In this document: piece after piece, positions 34,997 to 43,562 of the stretch | Layout: each line of letters opens with the position of its first letter | Position numbering within the stretch: the first letter of the stretch is position 1 | From: an uncultured Methanocorpusculum sp. | GTDB taxonomy: Archaea; Halobacteriota; Methanomicrobia; Methanomicrobiales; Methanocorpusculaceae | Direction: 5' to 3' | Length of the DNA stretch: 64,000 nucleotides | Assembly (NCBI RefSeq): GCF_963667985.1 | Contig: NZ_OY764081.1 | Location: 992,001-1,056,000, forward strand | Notes under the pieces: model-generated | What the model was told of the DNA's origin: nothing | Seen by the model: the letters and a program-made list of their open reading frames with translations, nothing else | The model's database searches: none | Program-made: the position numbers and the translations under genes

Positions 34997-36726
34997 TGCA
35001 CCACCACTAAAACATCGCCACTCTGGACGACGGCTCCGTTCTCGACGAAGATCTCGGTGACCGTACCGTCGATCGGACTGACAATCGGGTTCTCCATCTT
35101 CATCGCTTCGAGAACGAGGAGGGTCTCGCCCGCAGATACTTTCTGTCCTGCCTGAACTTTGATGTCGAGGACCATGCCCTGAATACTGCTCTTCACGCCG
35201 CCGGGAACATCGCCGCGGTGACGTGTCTCGGCCGACTTTACGGAACTGACGACGGCTTCTCCTTCAACCGAGAGGATGCGGACGGCATAGATCTCGCCGT
35301 CGACCTCGACCTCCATGGATCTTGGGATGTCGTAGTCTGCCGGGGCAATGCCGCCGACCGAGGTTGGAACAACCGGGAATGCTTCAGCTTTCTTCTCGCC
35401 CTTCAGGAATGCCGGGGCAATAGCCGGATAGAGGATGTAGGTGAGGACATCTTCTTCTTTTTTGACGAGACCCTGCGCTTCTGCATCGGCTTTCATCTTG
35501 TCGTAGATCGGTTCAAGAGTATCGGCAGGTCGGCAGGAGATTCTTGGAGTATCCCCGATGATCGAAGTGACCAGAGCATCGTCAAGCGGTTTGGGGCTCT
35601 TTCCATACAATCCTTTGAGATAATCGCGGACTTCGTTGGTGACGGTCTTGTAGCGTCCGCCCATCAAAACATTCAACACAGCCTGGGTCCCGACGATCTG
35701 GGACGTCGGCGTTACAAGCGGGGGGTAGCCGAGATCTTCTCTGACCTTTGGGACCTCGAGAAAAACCTCGTCCATTTTATCCAGAGCATTCTGCTCTTTC
35801 AACTGGGAGACAAGGTTGGAGATCATACCGCCCGGAAGCTGATAGCTGAGAACATCGCTGTCGATACGGACACTGATCGGGTCGATCAGGCATTCATATT
35901 TTCCTCTGATGTTTGCCGCTGCACCTTTGATCGAACGAAGAGTGGAAAGAGAAATCTGTGTGTCACGTGGAGTGCCGACAAGAGAGGCCACGATGCTTTC
36001 CGTTGCGGGCTGACTTGTTCCTCCGGCAAAGGGAGACATGGCAGTGTCGAGGATATCGACGCCTGCTTCGATGGCCGCCTGATAACTCATGGGGGCAATG
36101 CCGCTTGTCGAGTGGCTGTGGAGACAGACAGGGATGTCGAGTCTTTCTTTGATGCCGGTGATCAGTTCACGGGCGGCCTCGGGCATAATGAGTCCGGCCA
36201 TGTCTTTGATGCATATCGAATTACAGCCAAGACCGTAGAGTTCCTCGGCCATCGTAACGAAACCTTCGATGCTGTGGACCGGGCTGGTCGTATATGATAT
36301 AGTGCCCTGAAGGTGATTTCCGGTATCGATGACGGCCTTCATGGCCCTCTCCATATTTCTGATATCGTTCAGTGCGTCGAAGATCCGAAAGACACGAACG
36401 CCGTTTTCGGATGCAGACAAGACAAATTTATCGACGACATCATCCGGGTAATGACGGTAGCCGACGAGATTTTGTCCTCGAAGGAGCATCTGGATCGGCG
36501 TCTTGACAAAGATTTCCCGAAGTGTTCTGAGACGATCCCACGGATCATCGTTCAGATACCGGATACAGGTGTCAAAGGTCGCCCCGCCCCAGGCTTCAAC
36601 GGACCAGAAGCCGGCTTTTTCCATCTCGCGGGCTAGAGCGAGCATGTCTTCGGTCCGCATACGAGTTGCCGCCAGTGACTGATGAGCGTCACGGAGCGTT
36701 GTGTCGGTAATATTGAGTTTTTTCAT
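34993..36726 (-). CDS. pycB: Pyruvate carboxylase subunit B (carboxyltransferase and biotin carrier)
   Basis: Carboxyltransferase of about 577 aa. The N-terminus KLNITDTTLRDAHQSLAATR begins the TIM-barrel domain, with metal-binding CLHSHSTSG near 204-212. The C-terminal biotinyl carrier domain has LEAMKMENP near 539-547, with the biotinylated lysine. I start at ATG 36726 because GGGAGA lies ahead of it; an ATG 18 bases upstream has no such site. PycAB gives oxaloacetate, and with TfrAB across the gene border it supplies the reductive half of the TCA route. Confidence 0.93.
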   Translation of the reverse strand: MKKLNITDTTLRDAHQSLAATRMRTEDMLALAREMEKAGFWSVEAWGGATFDTCIRYLNDDPWDRLRTLREIFVKTPIQMLLRGQNLVGYRHYPDDVVDKFVLSASENGVRVFRIFDALNDIRNMERAMKAVIDTGNHLQGTISYTTSPVHSIEGFVTMAEELYGLGCNSICIKDMAGLIMPEAARELITGIKERLDIPVCLHSHSTSGIAPMSYQAAIEAGVDILDTAMSPFAGGTSQPATESIVASLVGTPRDTQISLSTLRSIKGAAANIRGKYECLIDPISVRIDSDVLSYQLPGGMISNLVSQLKEQNALDKMDEVFLEVPKVREDLGYPPLVTPTSQIVGTQAVLNVLMGGRYKTVTNEVRDYLKGLYGKSPKPLDDALVTSIIGDTPRISCRPADTLEPIYDKMKADAEAQGLVKKEEDVLTYILYPAIAPAFLKGEKKAEAFPVVPTSVGGIAPADYDIPRSMEVEVDGEIYAVRILSVEGEAVVSSVKSAETRHRGDVPGGVKSSIQGMVLDIKVQAGQKVSAGETLLVLEAMKMENPIVSPIDGTVTEIFVENGAVVQSGDVLVVVQ

Positions 36727-36818
36727 AGTGTTCTCCCTGCTCATACGAGTTATCTAAACCTTTATTATTTTGGAGTGAAAAGTTAAAAAAGTAGTCCCTT
36801 GAGGGCGGTGGAAAAAAA

Positions 36819-37955
36819 CTAGGGATAAATATTGTCGCCAAGAACAAGTGCATAGTTGTTCGTAAAATTAATATTATTAAGACCAGAAACAGTTCCTAAC
36901 CTATATATCCCACCGCCATAACGAGCTGTGTTATTGTAAATATCTAAATCACCATTCACATCGAGCTTGCCAGATGGTGCCAAAAATATTCCACCCCCAA
37001 ATCCATCTCCGTTTACGTTCCGGTTATTTTTCAGGATAAGAGTGGCCTTCTTTTCAATGACTAACCACCCTTTAGAGGTTATATCAATAAGTGCGGTGTT
37101 GATATCATCATAATTCCCGGTTTGTCCTTCCATGATACCGTTGAGGACCATGTGGTCGTAATCTTCGTGACCTGTACTTTTCGTAATCGTAACCTTGGTC
37201 GTGCCAGAATCAAGCGGATTTCCGATCTGCAGAAGTGCCCCGTTGTAATCGGGAGCACGCTCAAAGTTCCCGCCATTTTCAATGAGGATCTTTACATCAC
37301 CATAGCTTAGAGTCTGAATATTCGAAGGCGAAAGCTCAATTGGTTCATCACCAACAATAATTGGATTCTCATTAGTAAAAGTGAAGTCTTTGTTATTGCT
37401 TGGATGGACTTCAACTACAATCTCATAATTTGGATCTCCCGGAGAAGCATTGTTGTAATATTTATTGTACCACTCATTGATTGAATCAACAAACTCAAAC
37501 GTAGTAGTGTAGCCATGCTCTCCAACAATATAATATGGATTCTCCACCGGGGTCACGATAATGACACCACCTTCAATAACGACCTTCCCGCTGAAAACCA
37601 GTGCGGTCACCCTATCGGAAAAATTGCCGACGATGTTGACATACGTCACGGTCGAATTGAAATCGGGAACCTGGATCCCTTGTGCATCCGGGCTGTCCCA
37701 GTGTCCGTTATTCGTATAGACGCGATATGAAGTCATAAATGGAAGATCAGTTCCTGCAACCGGAGTTATCAGAGCAGTATTATTCGTCGCATTCACTTCA
37801 ACAGTGAACCGGACCACCTTATTCTCGACCGGCGTAAAAGAGCTGATGCTTGCCATAACGACTGCAGCGACAAGCGCTATAAGAACAACGGAAAGAGCGA
37901 TTAAAAGTACAGTTGCAATAACCGGACTTACGCCGCTGTCCTTAGATGTATCCAT
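36819..37955 (-). CDS. Secreted protein with archaeal pilin N-terminus and beta-helix-like C-terminus
   Basis: Surface protein of 378 aa. The N-terminal DUF1628/Pilin_N segment reads GVSPVIATVLLIALSVVLIA near 8-27 and anchors it in the membrane. The rest is Asn/Gly/Thr-rich, and the last 120 residues carry beta-helix-like repeats (GGGIFLAPSGKLDVNGDLDI, then YGGGIYRLGTVSGLNNINFT), a polymorphic-outer-membrane or adhesin-like pattern. Codon use is more AT-rich than in neighbours, suggesting a faster-evolving or transferred gene. Likely an adhesin or a pilin-associated surface protein; function unknown. Confidence 0.72.
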   Translation of the reverse strand: MDTSKDSGVSPVIATVLLIALSVVLIALVAAVVMASISSFTPVENKVVRFTVEVNATNNTALITPVAGTDLPFMTSYRVYTNNGHWDSPDAQGIQVPDFNSTVTYVNIVGNFSDRVTALVFSGKVVIEGGVIIVTPVENPYYIVGEHGYTTTFEFVDSINEWYNKYYNNASPGDPNYEIVVEVHPSNNKDFTFTNENPIIVGDEPIELSPSNIQTLSYGDVKILIENGGNFERAPDYNGALLQIGNPLDSGTTKVTITKSTGHEDYDHMVLNGIMEGQTGNYDDINTALIDITSKGWLVIEKKATLILKNNRNVNGDGFGGGIFLAPSGKLDVNGDLDIYNNTARYGGGIYRLGTVSGLNNINFTNNYALVLGDNIYP

Positions 37956-37997
37956 ACTTCATTGTAGGTTCCCTGGAATAAATTAGTTTGTGTGGCG

Positions 37998-38112
37998 GGG
38001 TGAGCCAACAAGCGAGGGTCGTAGACCCGAGTCGGAGAGCAAAGCGAAGGTTTGCGAACAGGCTCACCCTCAGCGAAGCAAGGCTTTGCCTTGCGACCAA
38101 ATCTTTGATTTG
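37998..38112. repeat. Modular palindromic repeat region C
   Basis: Between the pilin-like gene and ecfT. An outer pair GGGTGAGCC (37998-38006) and GGCTCACCC (38061-38069) encloses two inner hairpins, GGGTC-GTA-GACCC (38016-38028) and GCAAA-N7-TTTGC (38039-38055). It is followed by GCAAGGC-TTT-GCCTTGC (38078-38094) and CAAATC-TTT-GATTTG (38098-38112). The 51 bases 38009-38059 match region D (47570-47620) closely apart from the inner arms. Confidence 0.8.
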
Positions 38113-38166
38113 CGAGCGGGACAGGATGAGCCGATAAGTTAGCCATAAGCTGAGAAAACCCTCACA

Positions 38167-38808
38167 TCAGATCAGAAGCACACCATACAGAATAACCGCA
38201 GTGCCAAGAATCAGAAAATCAGACATAGCAGGCGAAAAAAACGGGACGAACGTCCCTCCAGAACAATATCCCCGTCTTGCCAGAAGCGATGACTGGACTC
38301 CTGCTCTGCGTAATGAGAGAATGAGCAGACCTGCCGCAAGAGAAGGGACGGCCGAAACGGAAAACTTCTGACCCTTGATCCGAAGAGCAGACCGCATACG
38401 CAGAAAATCCTCCCGGATCTCGCTGATTGCCTGAACGGAAAACTCTGCCGCCATCCCCAAATCAAAACCGATTCGTTGACCAAGTAGCCAGACAAAAAAA
38501 CTCATCAGTTTGCCCGGACGTAAGGAAGCCGAGAACCAGAAAGCAAGAAGGACCAGTACGAAGATCTTTGCGCCGTAGAAAAAATCACCGCCGGTAAAAA
38601 ACAAAACAACCGAAGGAAACAAACCGACAAATATCGACACCGGCACAACAACCTTCCAGGAATTTTTTCCAAACGTCGTCTTTGCCCCGAAAACGAGCCA
38701 CCAGATAAAAACCGCCGCCGCTCCAAACAAATTCGCGAAGGAAAGGACCGATAGAAGCACAAGCGTAAGAAGCCGGAAGCGGATATCATTCACGATATAG
38801 CCCTCCAT
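38167..38808 (-). CDS. ECF transporter transmembrane protein EcfT (biotin module)
   Basis: Membrane coupling protein of 213 aa with about four to five hydrophobic helices (FRLLTLVLLSVLSFANLF..., then AKIFVLVLLAFWFSASL). The cytoplasmic coupling motifs appear as EIREDFLRMRSAL near 133-145 and the basic ALRIKGQKF. It overlaps the upstream ATPase gene by 23 bases. It belongs to the bioY-ecfA-ecfA-ecfT cluster, so it serves the biotin importer or a shared ECF module. Confidence 0.78.
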   Translation of the reverse strand: MEGYIVNDIRFRLLTLVLLSVLSFANLFGAAAVFIWWLVFGAKTTFGKNSWKVVVPVSIFVGLFPSVVLFFTGGDFFYGAKIFVLVLLAFWFSASLRPGKLMSFFVWLLGQRIGFDLGMAAEFSVQAISEIREDFLRMRSALRIKGQKFSVSAVPSLAAGLLILSLRRAGVQSSLLARRGYCSGGTFVPFFSPAMSDFLILGTAVILYGVLLI

Positions 38809-39265
38809 TTTCTATCCTCCACCGCTCGACGGGATTTGGCGCATACTCCATTTCATGAGAAAAAACGATCGTGATCCCCCGGCGGTTTTCTATCATACCG
38901 GTCAAAACCTCTTTAGCTGAAATATCCAGCGAAGCATACGGCTCATCGAGAATGAGAACATCCGGGTCTTTCGCAAAAACACAAGCAAGCATCAGCCGTT
39001 TCAGTTCTCCTCTGGACAGAGTAAACGGATCCCTATCCGATATCTCCACGTCGAGACTGGAGAATGTCGGACCCCCACGGGGGACACCCCACGACGAAAT
39101 CTCATGGACCACCGTCGGGCCTGTCACCTGATATTCCGGAAACTGCATCAAAAGAATTGGAGAACCGCAGCCTTCCAAAAGTATTTTCCCGGATTCGATT
39201 CGGGATAATCCAGCAAGAGCCGACCCAAGCGTGGATTTGCCTGACCCAATCCTGCCGGAAATCAT
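38786..39265 (-). CDS. ECF ATPase, second ABC domain (N-terminus in another frame)
   Basis: ATP-binding protein of at least 159 aa. Visible motifs are Walker A ISGRIGSGKST at the very start, the signature TLSRGELKRL near 83-92, Walker B VLILDEPYASLD near 105-116 and H-loop FSHEM. The ATG at 39265 would leave it without its first 35 residues, but the upstream sequence in the same frame reads VRLRAGTFTFAADDFFSEG, a normal ECF ATPase start. It has no ATG, GTG or TTG. One extra base in the AAAA run at 39345-39348 would join it to the previous gene as a tandem double-ABC protein of about 400 aa. Confidence 0.75.
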   Translation of the reverse strand: MISGRIGSGKSTLGSALAGLSRIESGKILLEGCGSPILLMQFPEYQVTGPTVVHEISSWGVPRGGPTFSSLDVEISDRDPFTLSRGELKRLMLACVFAKDPDVLILDEPYASLDISAKEVLTGMIENRRGITIVFSHEMEYAPNPVERWRIENGGLYRE

Positions 39266-39921
39266 ATGAACCCCTTCGGAAAAGAAATCGTCGGCCGCAA
39301 AAGTGAATGTCCCTGCACGGAGCCGGACCGAAGAGAGAATGATTTTCGCAACCTCACCTCGAAATCCGCTTTTTGTCTAAGGGAAGAGGAGTGCGAACTC
39401 CACATCACATACGAAATATTCCTCGAAGAAATAAACGAGCAAAGATCTTCGACGGTCTCAGAGTCCAGATGGGAATCCGGCTCGTCGAGAACCAGAAGGA
39501 TCGGATCATGAACGACCGCCACCGTTATCCCGACGAGCATCTTCTCCCCGCCGGAAAGCGTCCGGCATTCCCGATCAAGAAGATGGGTTATGCCTGCATC
39601 CTCGGCGGTTTGCAAAACTTTTTCCTCGATTGCAGCGGGCGGCATTCTAGCAAACCGGAGGGAAGAAGCGATTTCTTCGAAGACAGTAGGAAACAGCAGA
39701 TGACGGTCGGGAAACTCGCTCACGTACCCAACATTCTGCAAGCGGGGAGAAAGGCTGTCTATACTGACCGAACCGGAATCCGGTAGAGTGATCCCCGAAC
39801 ATATCTTCAGGAGCGTGGTCTTACCGGCGCCGTTTTTGCCGGAGACCACCGTAAGTCCATGCGGAATCGAAAGAGCGGGGATGCGCAAAACCCCGTGACG
39901 GAGATCGGTTATTTCAATCAA
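39262..39921 (-). CDS. ECF ATPase, first ABC domain
   Basis: ATP-binding protein of 219 aa for the biotin ECF module. Walker A SGKNGAGKTTLL near 27-38, Q-loop VSEFPDRHLLFP near 69-80, signature LSGGEKMLVG near 122-131, Walker B LLVLDEPDSHLD near 142-153 and H-loop SSHSSS are visible. The last 30 residues (after ADFEVRLR, about residue 190) do not look like a transporter end and overlap the N-terminal coding part of the next ATPase in another frame. So a frameshift probably separates one original tandem gene. It overlaps bioY by eight bases. Confidence 0.8.
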   Translation of the reverse strand: MIEITDLRHGVLRIPALSIPHGLTVVSGKNGAGKTTLLKICSGITLPDSGSVSIDSLSPRLQNVGYVSEFPDRHLLFPTVFEEIASSLRFARMPPAAIEEKVLQTAEDAGITHLLDRECRTLSGGEKMLVGITVAVVHDPILLVLDEPDSHLDSETVEDLCSFISSRNISYVMWSSHSSSLRQKADFEVRLRKSFSLRSGSVQGHSLLRPTISFPKGFI

Positions 39922-40444
39922 ACACGAACCTCTCGCTTTTTCGAAGACGAAGCGTTATCAGCTCGACCGCAGTGATTTTGATGATGTCGCCGATAATAAA
40001 CGGGACCACACAGGCAATCAGGGCCGCCAAAAGCGAAGCTCCCGACGAGATCATGAACCATCCGGCACCAAAGATATAACAGACAAGCGTTGCGAGAAGA
40101 AGCCCGGTTATATCGGCAGACAAGGTCTTTTTCGAAAAGAACATGCCTGCAATGAACGCCATCAGAATAAAACCGATCAAAAACCCGCCGGTCGGACCAA
40201 GCAGAATCCCGATTCCTGCAGTCCCGTTGTGGAAAATCGGCAGACCGGGCGTGCCGAACAACACATACAGCGCTGTTGGAATCACCGCATATTTTTTCAT
40301 CACCGATGCCGCCAGCAGAACAAACATCGTTTGAAGCGTGAACGGAACGACAAACGGGACGGATATCCAGCCGCCTACCGTGATCAGTGCCACAAACACC
40401 GCTGAATAAATGATCAGACTCGAACGTTTTTCGTTACCGTACAT
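39914..40444 (-). CDS. bioY: Biotin transporter substrate-binding protein BioY
   Basis: Membrane S component of 176 aa for biotin uptake. Family pattern: SAVFVALITVGGWISVPFVV near 13-32, VPFTLQTMFVLLAASVM near 30-46, FGTPGLPIFHNGTAGIGILLGPTGGFLIGF in the middle, and a C-terminal helix before a basic end. The ATG overlaps a BirA-type operator, and a TATA-like sequence lies about 30 bases upstream, so the transcript is short-leader or leaderless and repressible. ATPase and EcfT genes follow in order. The substrate fits the biotin-dependent PycAB. Confidence 0.92.
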   Translation of the reverse strand: MYGNEKRSSLIIYSAVFVALITVGGWISVPFVVPFTLQTMFVLLAASVMKKYAVIPTALYVLFGTPGLPIFHNGTAGIGILLGPTGGFLIGFILMAFIAGMFFSKKTLSADITGLLLATLVCYIFGAGWFMISSGASLLAALIACVVPFIIGDIIKITAVELITLRLRKSERFVFD

Positions 40445-40476
40445 TGTTAACCATAATTTGTGTGTTGGTTAACAAT
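40443..40476 (-). promoter_or_regulatory. BirA operator at the bioY promoter
   Basis: A perfect ten-base inverted repeat, ATTGTTAACC and GGTTAACAAT, is separated by exactly 14 bases (40443-40452 and 40467-40476). It matches the known BirA operator form TTGTAAACC-N14/15-GGTTTACAA. It covers the bioY start region; the TATA-like TTTTATA on the minus strand lies around 40475-40483. The neighbouring birA encodes a protein with a DNA-binding domain, so biotin-bound BirA should repress bioY and the ECF genes. Confidence 0.85.
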
Positions 40477-40485
40477 ATAAAAGGA

Positions 40486-41472
40486 TCAGATAAGATAGCA
40501 GTCGCCCGCTATCACGCGTTCGACCTCGCCATTATCTTTGTGGATGATCAATGCCCCACGCTCATCGACATCGAGTGCCTCGCCTTCGAAGCTCTCACGG
40601 ATCGTCCGAACGCGAACCCTCCGGTGAAGAGTTCGGGAAAGACTTCTCCATTCCCGGAAGAGCGGCTCGGTTTCGCCTTTCAGAATCATCTGATACCGGC
40701 GTTCGAACTCCTTAAGAAACACGGAAAAGAGCTGGGCACGATCCACATCGTGGCCGAGTTCGTCCGAGAGAGACGTGACGATCTTGGAAAGGTTCGGCAT
40801 AACTTTTTCAACGCAGACGTTCACGTCCACACCGATCCCGACCAGACAGTATTTGATGATATCCTCGTCCGCGGCAAGTTCAAGCGTCGTCCCGGCAACT
40901 TTTTTATCGCCGATAAAAACATCGTTCGGCCACTGGATCAAAGCCGAAAGCTCGAACTCATGTCTGATAGCCCGGGCGAGCGAGATCGAGGCGGCCATCA
41001 TGATCAGGAAGGTCTGATCAACATGGAGTTTTGGCATCACCACGATCGTCGCCCATATACCTCCTTCGGGCGACATCCATACACTGTTCATTCGGCCAAG
41101 ACCGCCGGTCTGCTGCTCGGCAATAAGAACAGTTCCCGGCTGAACTTCGTCTCCGACCTCATGCATCATCTGCCGGGCAAGTGCGTTCGTTGAGGGAACC
41201 TGCTCGAAGTGGTGCATCTCCTGACCGATGACCTTGGTTTTGAGATGCCGTTTGACCTCATACGGGAGTAATAACCACGTACGTTTCCGAAGTGTGTATC
41301 CGGTTTTTGCCGAGGCATCAATAACATATCCGACCTCACGCAAAAGATTGACATACTTCCAGACGGCAGTCCGGGATATGCCCAGGCGTTCACTGATAAC
41401 GTTTCCGGCAACCGGCTGGCCGATTCCGGCTTCGTCCAGAATATGCAGAAGATCGAATATTACGTTTGTCAT
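40486..41472 (-). CDS. birA: Bifunctional biotin-[acetyl-CoA-carboxylase]-type ligase and repressor BirA
   Basis: Protein of 328 aa that attaches biotin to carrier proteins (here PycB) and represses biotin uptake genes. The N-terminal winged helix-turn-helix is clear: ISERLGISRTAVWKYVNLLR near 26-45. The ligase domain starts near 85 with QVPSTNALA, the nucleotide-binding loop TGGLGRMNSVW near 121-131 and SPEGGIWATIVV. The canonical loop is GRGRxGRxW; one arginine is kept here while the last arginine is replaced by Ser, a degenerate loop. Central KVAGTTLE and IGIGVDVNV match BPL. The bioY operator lies 10 bases past the stop. Confidence 0.92.
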   Translation of the reverse strand: MTNVIFDLLHILDEAGIGQPVAGNVISERLGISRTAVWKYVNLLREVGYVIDASAKTGYTLRKRTWLLLPYEVKRHLKTKVIGQEMHHFEQVPSTNALARQMMHEVGDEVQPGTVLIAEQQTGGLGRMNSVWMSPEGGIWATIVVMPKLHVDQTFLIMMAASISLARAIRHEFELSALIQWPNDVFIGDKKVAGTTLELAADEDIIKYCLVGIGVDVNVCVEKVMPNLSKIVTSLSDELGHDVDRAQLFSVFLKEFERRYQMILKGETEPLFREWRSLSRTLHRRVRVRTIRESFEGEALDVDERGALIIHKDNGEVERVIAGDCYLI

Positions 41473-41557
41473 GAGGTTTTGACTCCAAAATGGATATATG
41501 ACTTGTTACGCCATCTGAAAAGAAGAAGATTTCGTTTGAAGACCCGGATCTTTCCAA

Positions 41558-42127
41558 TTAAAAAGAAACGGCATCCCCTTCGGAGAATTTTTTGAGAAAT
41601 GCACAACTCGGATACTCATGCGTGCTTGCAAGGAGAAGCGTACCTTTTCCAACCGGACACTCGACCAATACAGGACAGTCGTTTTCCGCAGTCGCGAGAG
41701 GTTTGCCTTCGTATTTTTCAAACCAGCCGTCACTGGCAAAATTCGTTATATCATAGCCGTCTATGAGGGAAGACCACGGAGATGAAGTGTCGACGGTAAG
41801 AGAGTGTGCGCCAAACTCAAAATGATACTCAATGTCCACCGGAAGCCAGTCATATCTGTTCGGCGAGGCATCGGCGGCTCCAAAAACGAGAAGTTTCCCG
41901 CCATTCTCAAGATAGCGTTCGATACGGCCGGAACATGCCCGGAGAGCCGGAAGAAGTTTCGAGTACGAGGTATTGCCAAACCCGGTCGGGATAATGACGC
42001 CTGCATATTGTCCCCGGTAGAACGGGGCCGAAAGTAAAAGCGGCGTGACGGCTTCACAAGGACAGGCAGAATCTTCGACCAGACGGTGAAACGTCATCTT
42101 TGAGTCCCAGAATACGGCGACTGTCAT
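41558..42127 (-). CDS. Class I glutamine amidotransferase-like (BPL_N-type) protein of unknown function
   Basis: Protein of 189 aa of unclear function. It looks like a Rossmann-type amidotransferase fold: MTVAVFWDSK start, GVIIPTGFGN near 43, LENGGKLLVFGAADAS near 74-89, and CPVGKGTLLLASTHEYP near 158-174. A catalytic triad is not convincing. It overlaps the rtcB stop by four bases, so it is probably translated with the RNA ligase and may belong to the same RNA-repair function. The unit order is 94-aa gene, archease, rtcB, this gene. Confidence 0.55.
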   Translation of the reverse strand: MTVAVFWDSKMTFHRLVEDSACPCEAVTPLLLSAPFYRGQYAGVIIPTGFGNTSYSKLLPALRACSGRIERYLENGGKLLVFGAADASPNRYDWLPVDIEYHFEFGAHSLTVDTSSPWSSLIDGYDITNFASDGWFEKYEGKPLATAENDCPVLVECPVGKGTLLLASTHEYPSCAFLKKFSEGDAVSF

Positions 42128-43557
42128 CCTTTGATCACCCCAAGAGGTCTCATTCTGGCAACGATCCGCGAGATCCCGGCATCGTGTACGGTCTGAACGA
42201 CTTCGCTGCTGGGTTTATACACATCCGGCGCTTCTTCGGCGATCGCCGCCTGATTCGGGGCTCGAACGATGATGCCCTGTTGAAGAAGAGCTTTCGCGAC
42301 CTCTTCGCCGGTCTGACTCTTTTTCGCCGAAGAACGGCTTTTCACTCTGCCGGAACCATGGCAGGTACTCCCAAATGTTTTCTCCATGGCACCGTCCGTT
42401 CCCGCCAGAATGTAGGATGGTGTCCCCATACTTCCTGGAATAATGACCGGCTGACCACTGGTACGGAACTCGTGAGGGACTTCCGCTCTGCACGGACCAA
42501 ATGCCCGGGTCGCTCCTTTCCGGTGGACGCAGACATTGCGCCGGACTCCGTCGACCTTGTGCTCTTCCCATTTCGCCACGTTATGAGCGACATCATAGAC
42601 GAGCGGCATCTCATCGTAAGCGATCTGGAATTTTTTCACGAAAAGTTCTCTGACGATGTGGGTGATGATCTGACGGTTGGCCCATGCATAATTTGCAGAA
42701 GCCGCCATTGCACCGAAATATGCTTCCCCTTCGGGAGAGGAAAGCGGAGCACAGGCAAGCTGACGGTCCGGAAGATCGATGCCGTATTTTTTCGCTGCCG
42801 ATTCGAGAACCTGCAGATGGTCCGTGCAGACCTGATGCCCAAGACCTCTGGATCCGCAGTGGATCATCACGCAGATCTGTCCTTTATATACGCCGAACGT
42901 TTTCGCCGTTTCGTTATCGACCACGTCATCAACAACCTGAACCTCCAGAAAATGATTGCCGGAACCAAGCGTTCCGCACTGGGGAATGCCCCGCTGTCTG
43001 GCTTTTTTGCTGACATGCTCCGGCTTTGCCCCCTCCATTGCTCCGTTTTCCTCGCATCGGGGAATATCGCCCTCCATGCCGTATCCCATTTCAACAGCGT
43101 TCTTTGCGCCGTCTTCGAGCATACTGGAGAGATCCTTCTGCGATAACCGGATCGGGCTCTTCGAACCAACGCCTGTAGGGACGGCGTTGAAAAGATCCTC
43201 GACCAGTTCTTTCATATCGGAAATATCGGAGACGGTAAGCGGGGTTGTGATCATTCGAACCCCGCAGTTGATATCGAACCCTACGCCTCCCGGCGAGATG
43301 ATCCCGGTTTCGGCGTCGAATGCCCCGACACCGCCAATTGGAAAACCGTATCCCCAGTGAATGTCGGGCATCCCAAGGGAATACTTGAGAATTCCCGGAA
43401 GCGTCGCCACATTGGCAAGCTGAGTGAGGGCTCCGTCTTCAAGCGTTTCTGCAAGATTTTTCGAGAGGAAAAACCGTCCGGGAACACGCATCCCGGGAAC
43501 AAAATCCATGGGGATCTCCCATTCATTCGTAGTAACCTGTTTGATCTGGTCGTTCAT
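42124..43557 (-). CDS. rtcB: tRNA-splicing ligase RtcB
   Basis: RNA ligase of 477 aa that joins 2',3'-cyclic phosphate and 5'-OH ends after tRNA intron removal, using GTP and Mn2+. Motifs include GGVGFDINCGVRMITTPL near 91-108 with the metal-binding Asp and Cys, GTLGSGNHFLEVQ near 195-207 with the metal-site His, HCGSRGLGHQV near 234-244, and a C-terminal GMxH-type guanylation region (FGSTCHGSGRV near 397-407). Archease is encoded directly upstream, six bases away, in the standard pair. Confidence 0.96.
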   Translation of the reverse strand: MNDQIKQVTTNEWEIPMDFVPGMRVPGRFFLSKNLAETLEDGALTQLANVATLPGILKYSLGMPDIHWGYGFPIGGVGAFDAETGIISPGGVGFDINCGVRMITTPLTVSDISDMKELVEDLFNAVPTGVGSKSPIRLSQKDLSSMLEDGAKNAVEMGYGMEGDIPRCEENGAMEGAKPEHVSKKARQRGIPQCGTLGSGNHFLEVQVVDDVVDNETAKTFGVYKGQICVMIHCGSRGLGHQVCTDHLQVLESAAKKYGIDLPDRQLACAPLSSPEGEAYFGAMAASANYAWANRQIITHIVRELFVKKFQIAYDEMPLVYDVAHNVAKWEEHKVDGVRRNVCVHRKGATRAFGPCRAEVPHEFRTSGQPVIIPGSMGTPSYILAGTDGAMEKTFGSTCHGSGRVKSRSSAKKSQTGEEVAKALLQQGIIVRAPNQAAIAEEAPDVYKPSSEVVQTVHDAGISRIVARMRPLGVIKG

Positions 43558-43562
43558 GATTG

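Noticed and set aside
35218..36297. A 359-codon plus-strand frame opposite pycB
   Set aside because: Shadow of the carboxyltransferase gene; no recognisable motif.
37998..38112. CRISPR array in the palindromic repeat regions
   Set aside because: There are no regularly spaced identical repeats with unique spacers, and no cas genes in the window; units are adjacent short hairpins with variable arms.
42100..43146. A 348-codon plus-strand frame opposite rtcB
   Set aside because: Shadow of rtcB, whose motifs are complete on the minus strand.
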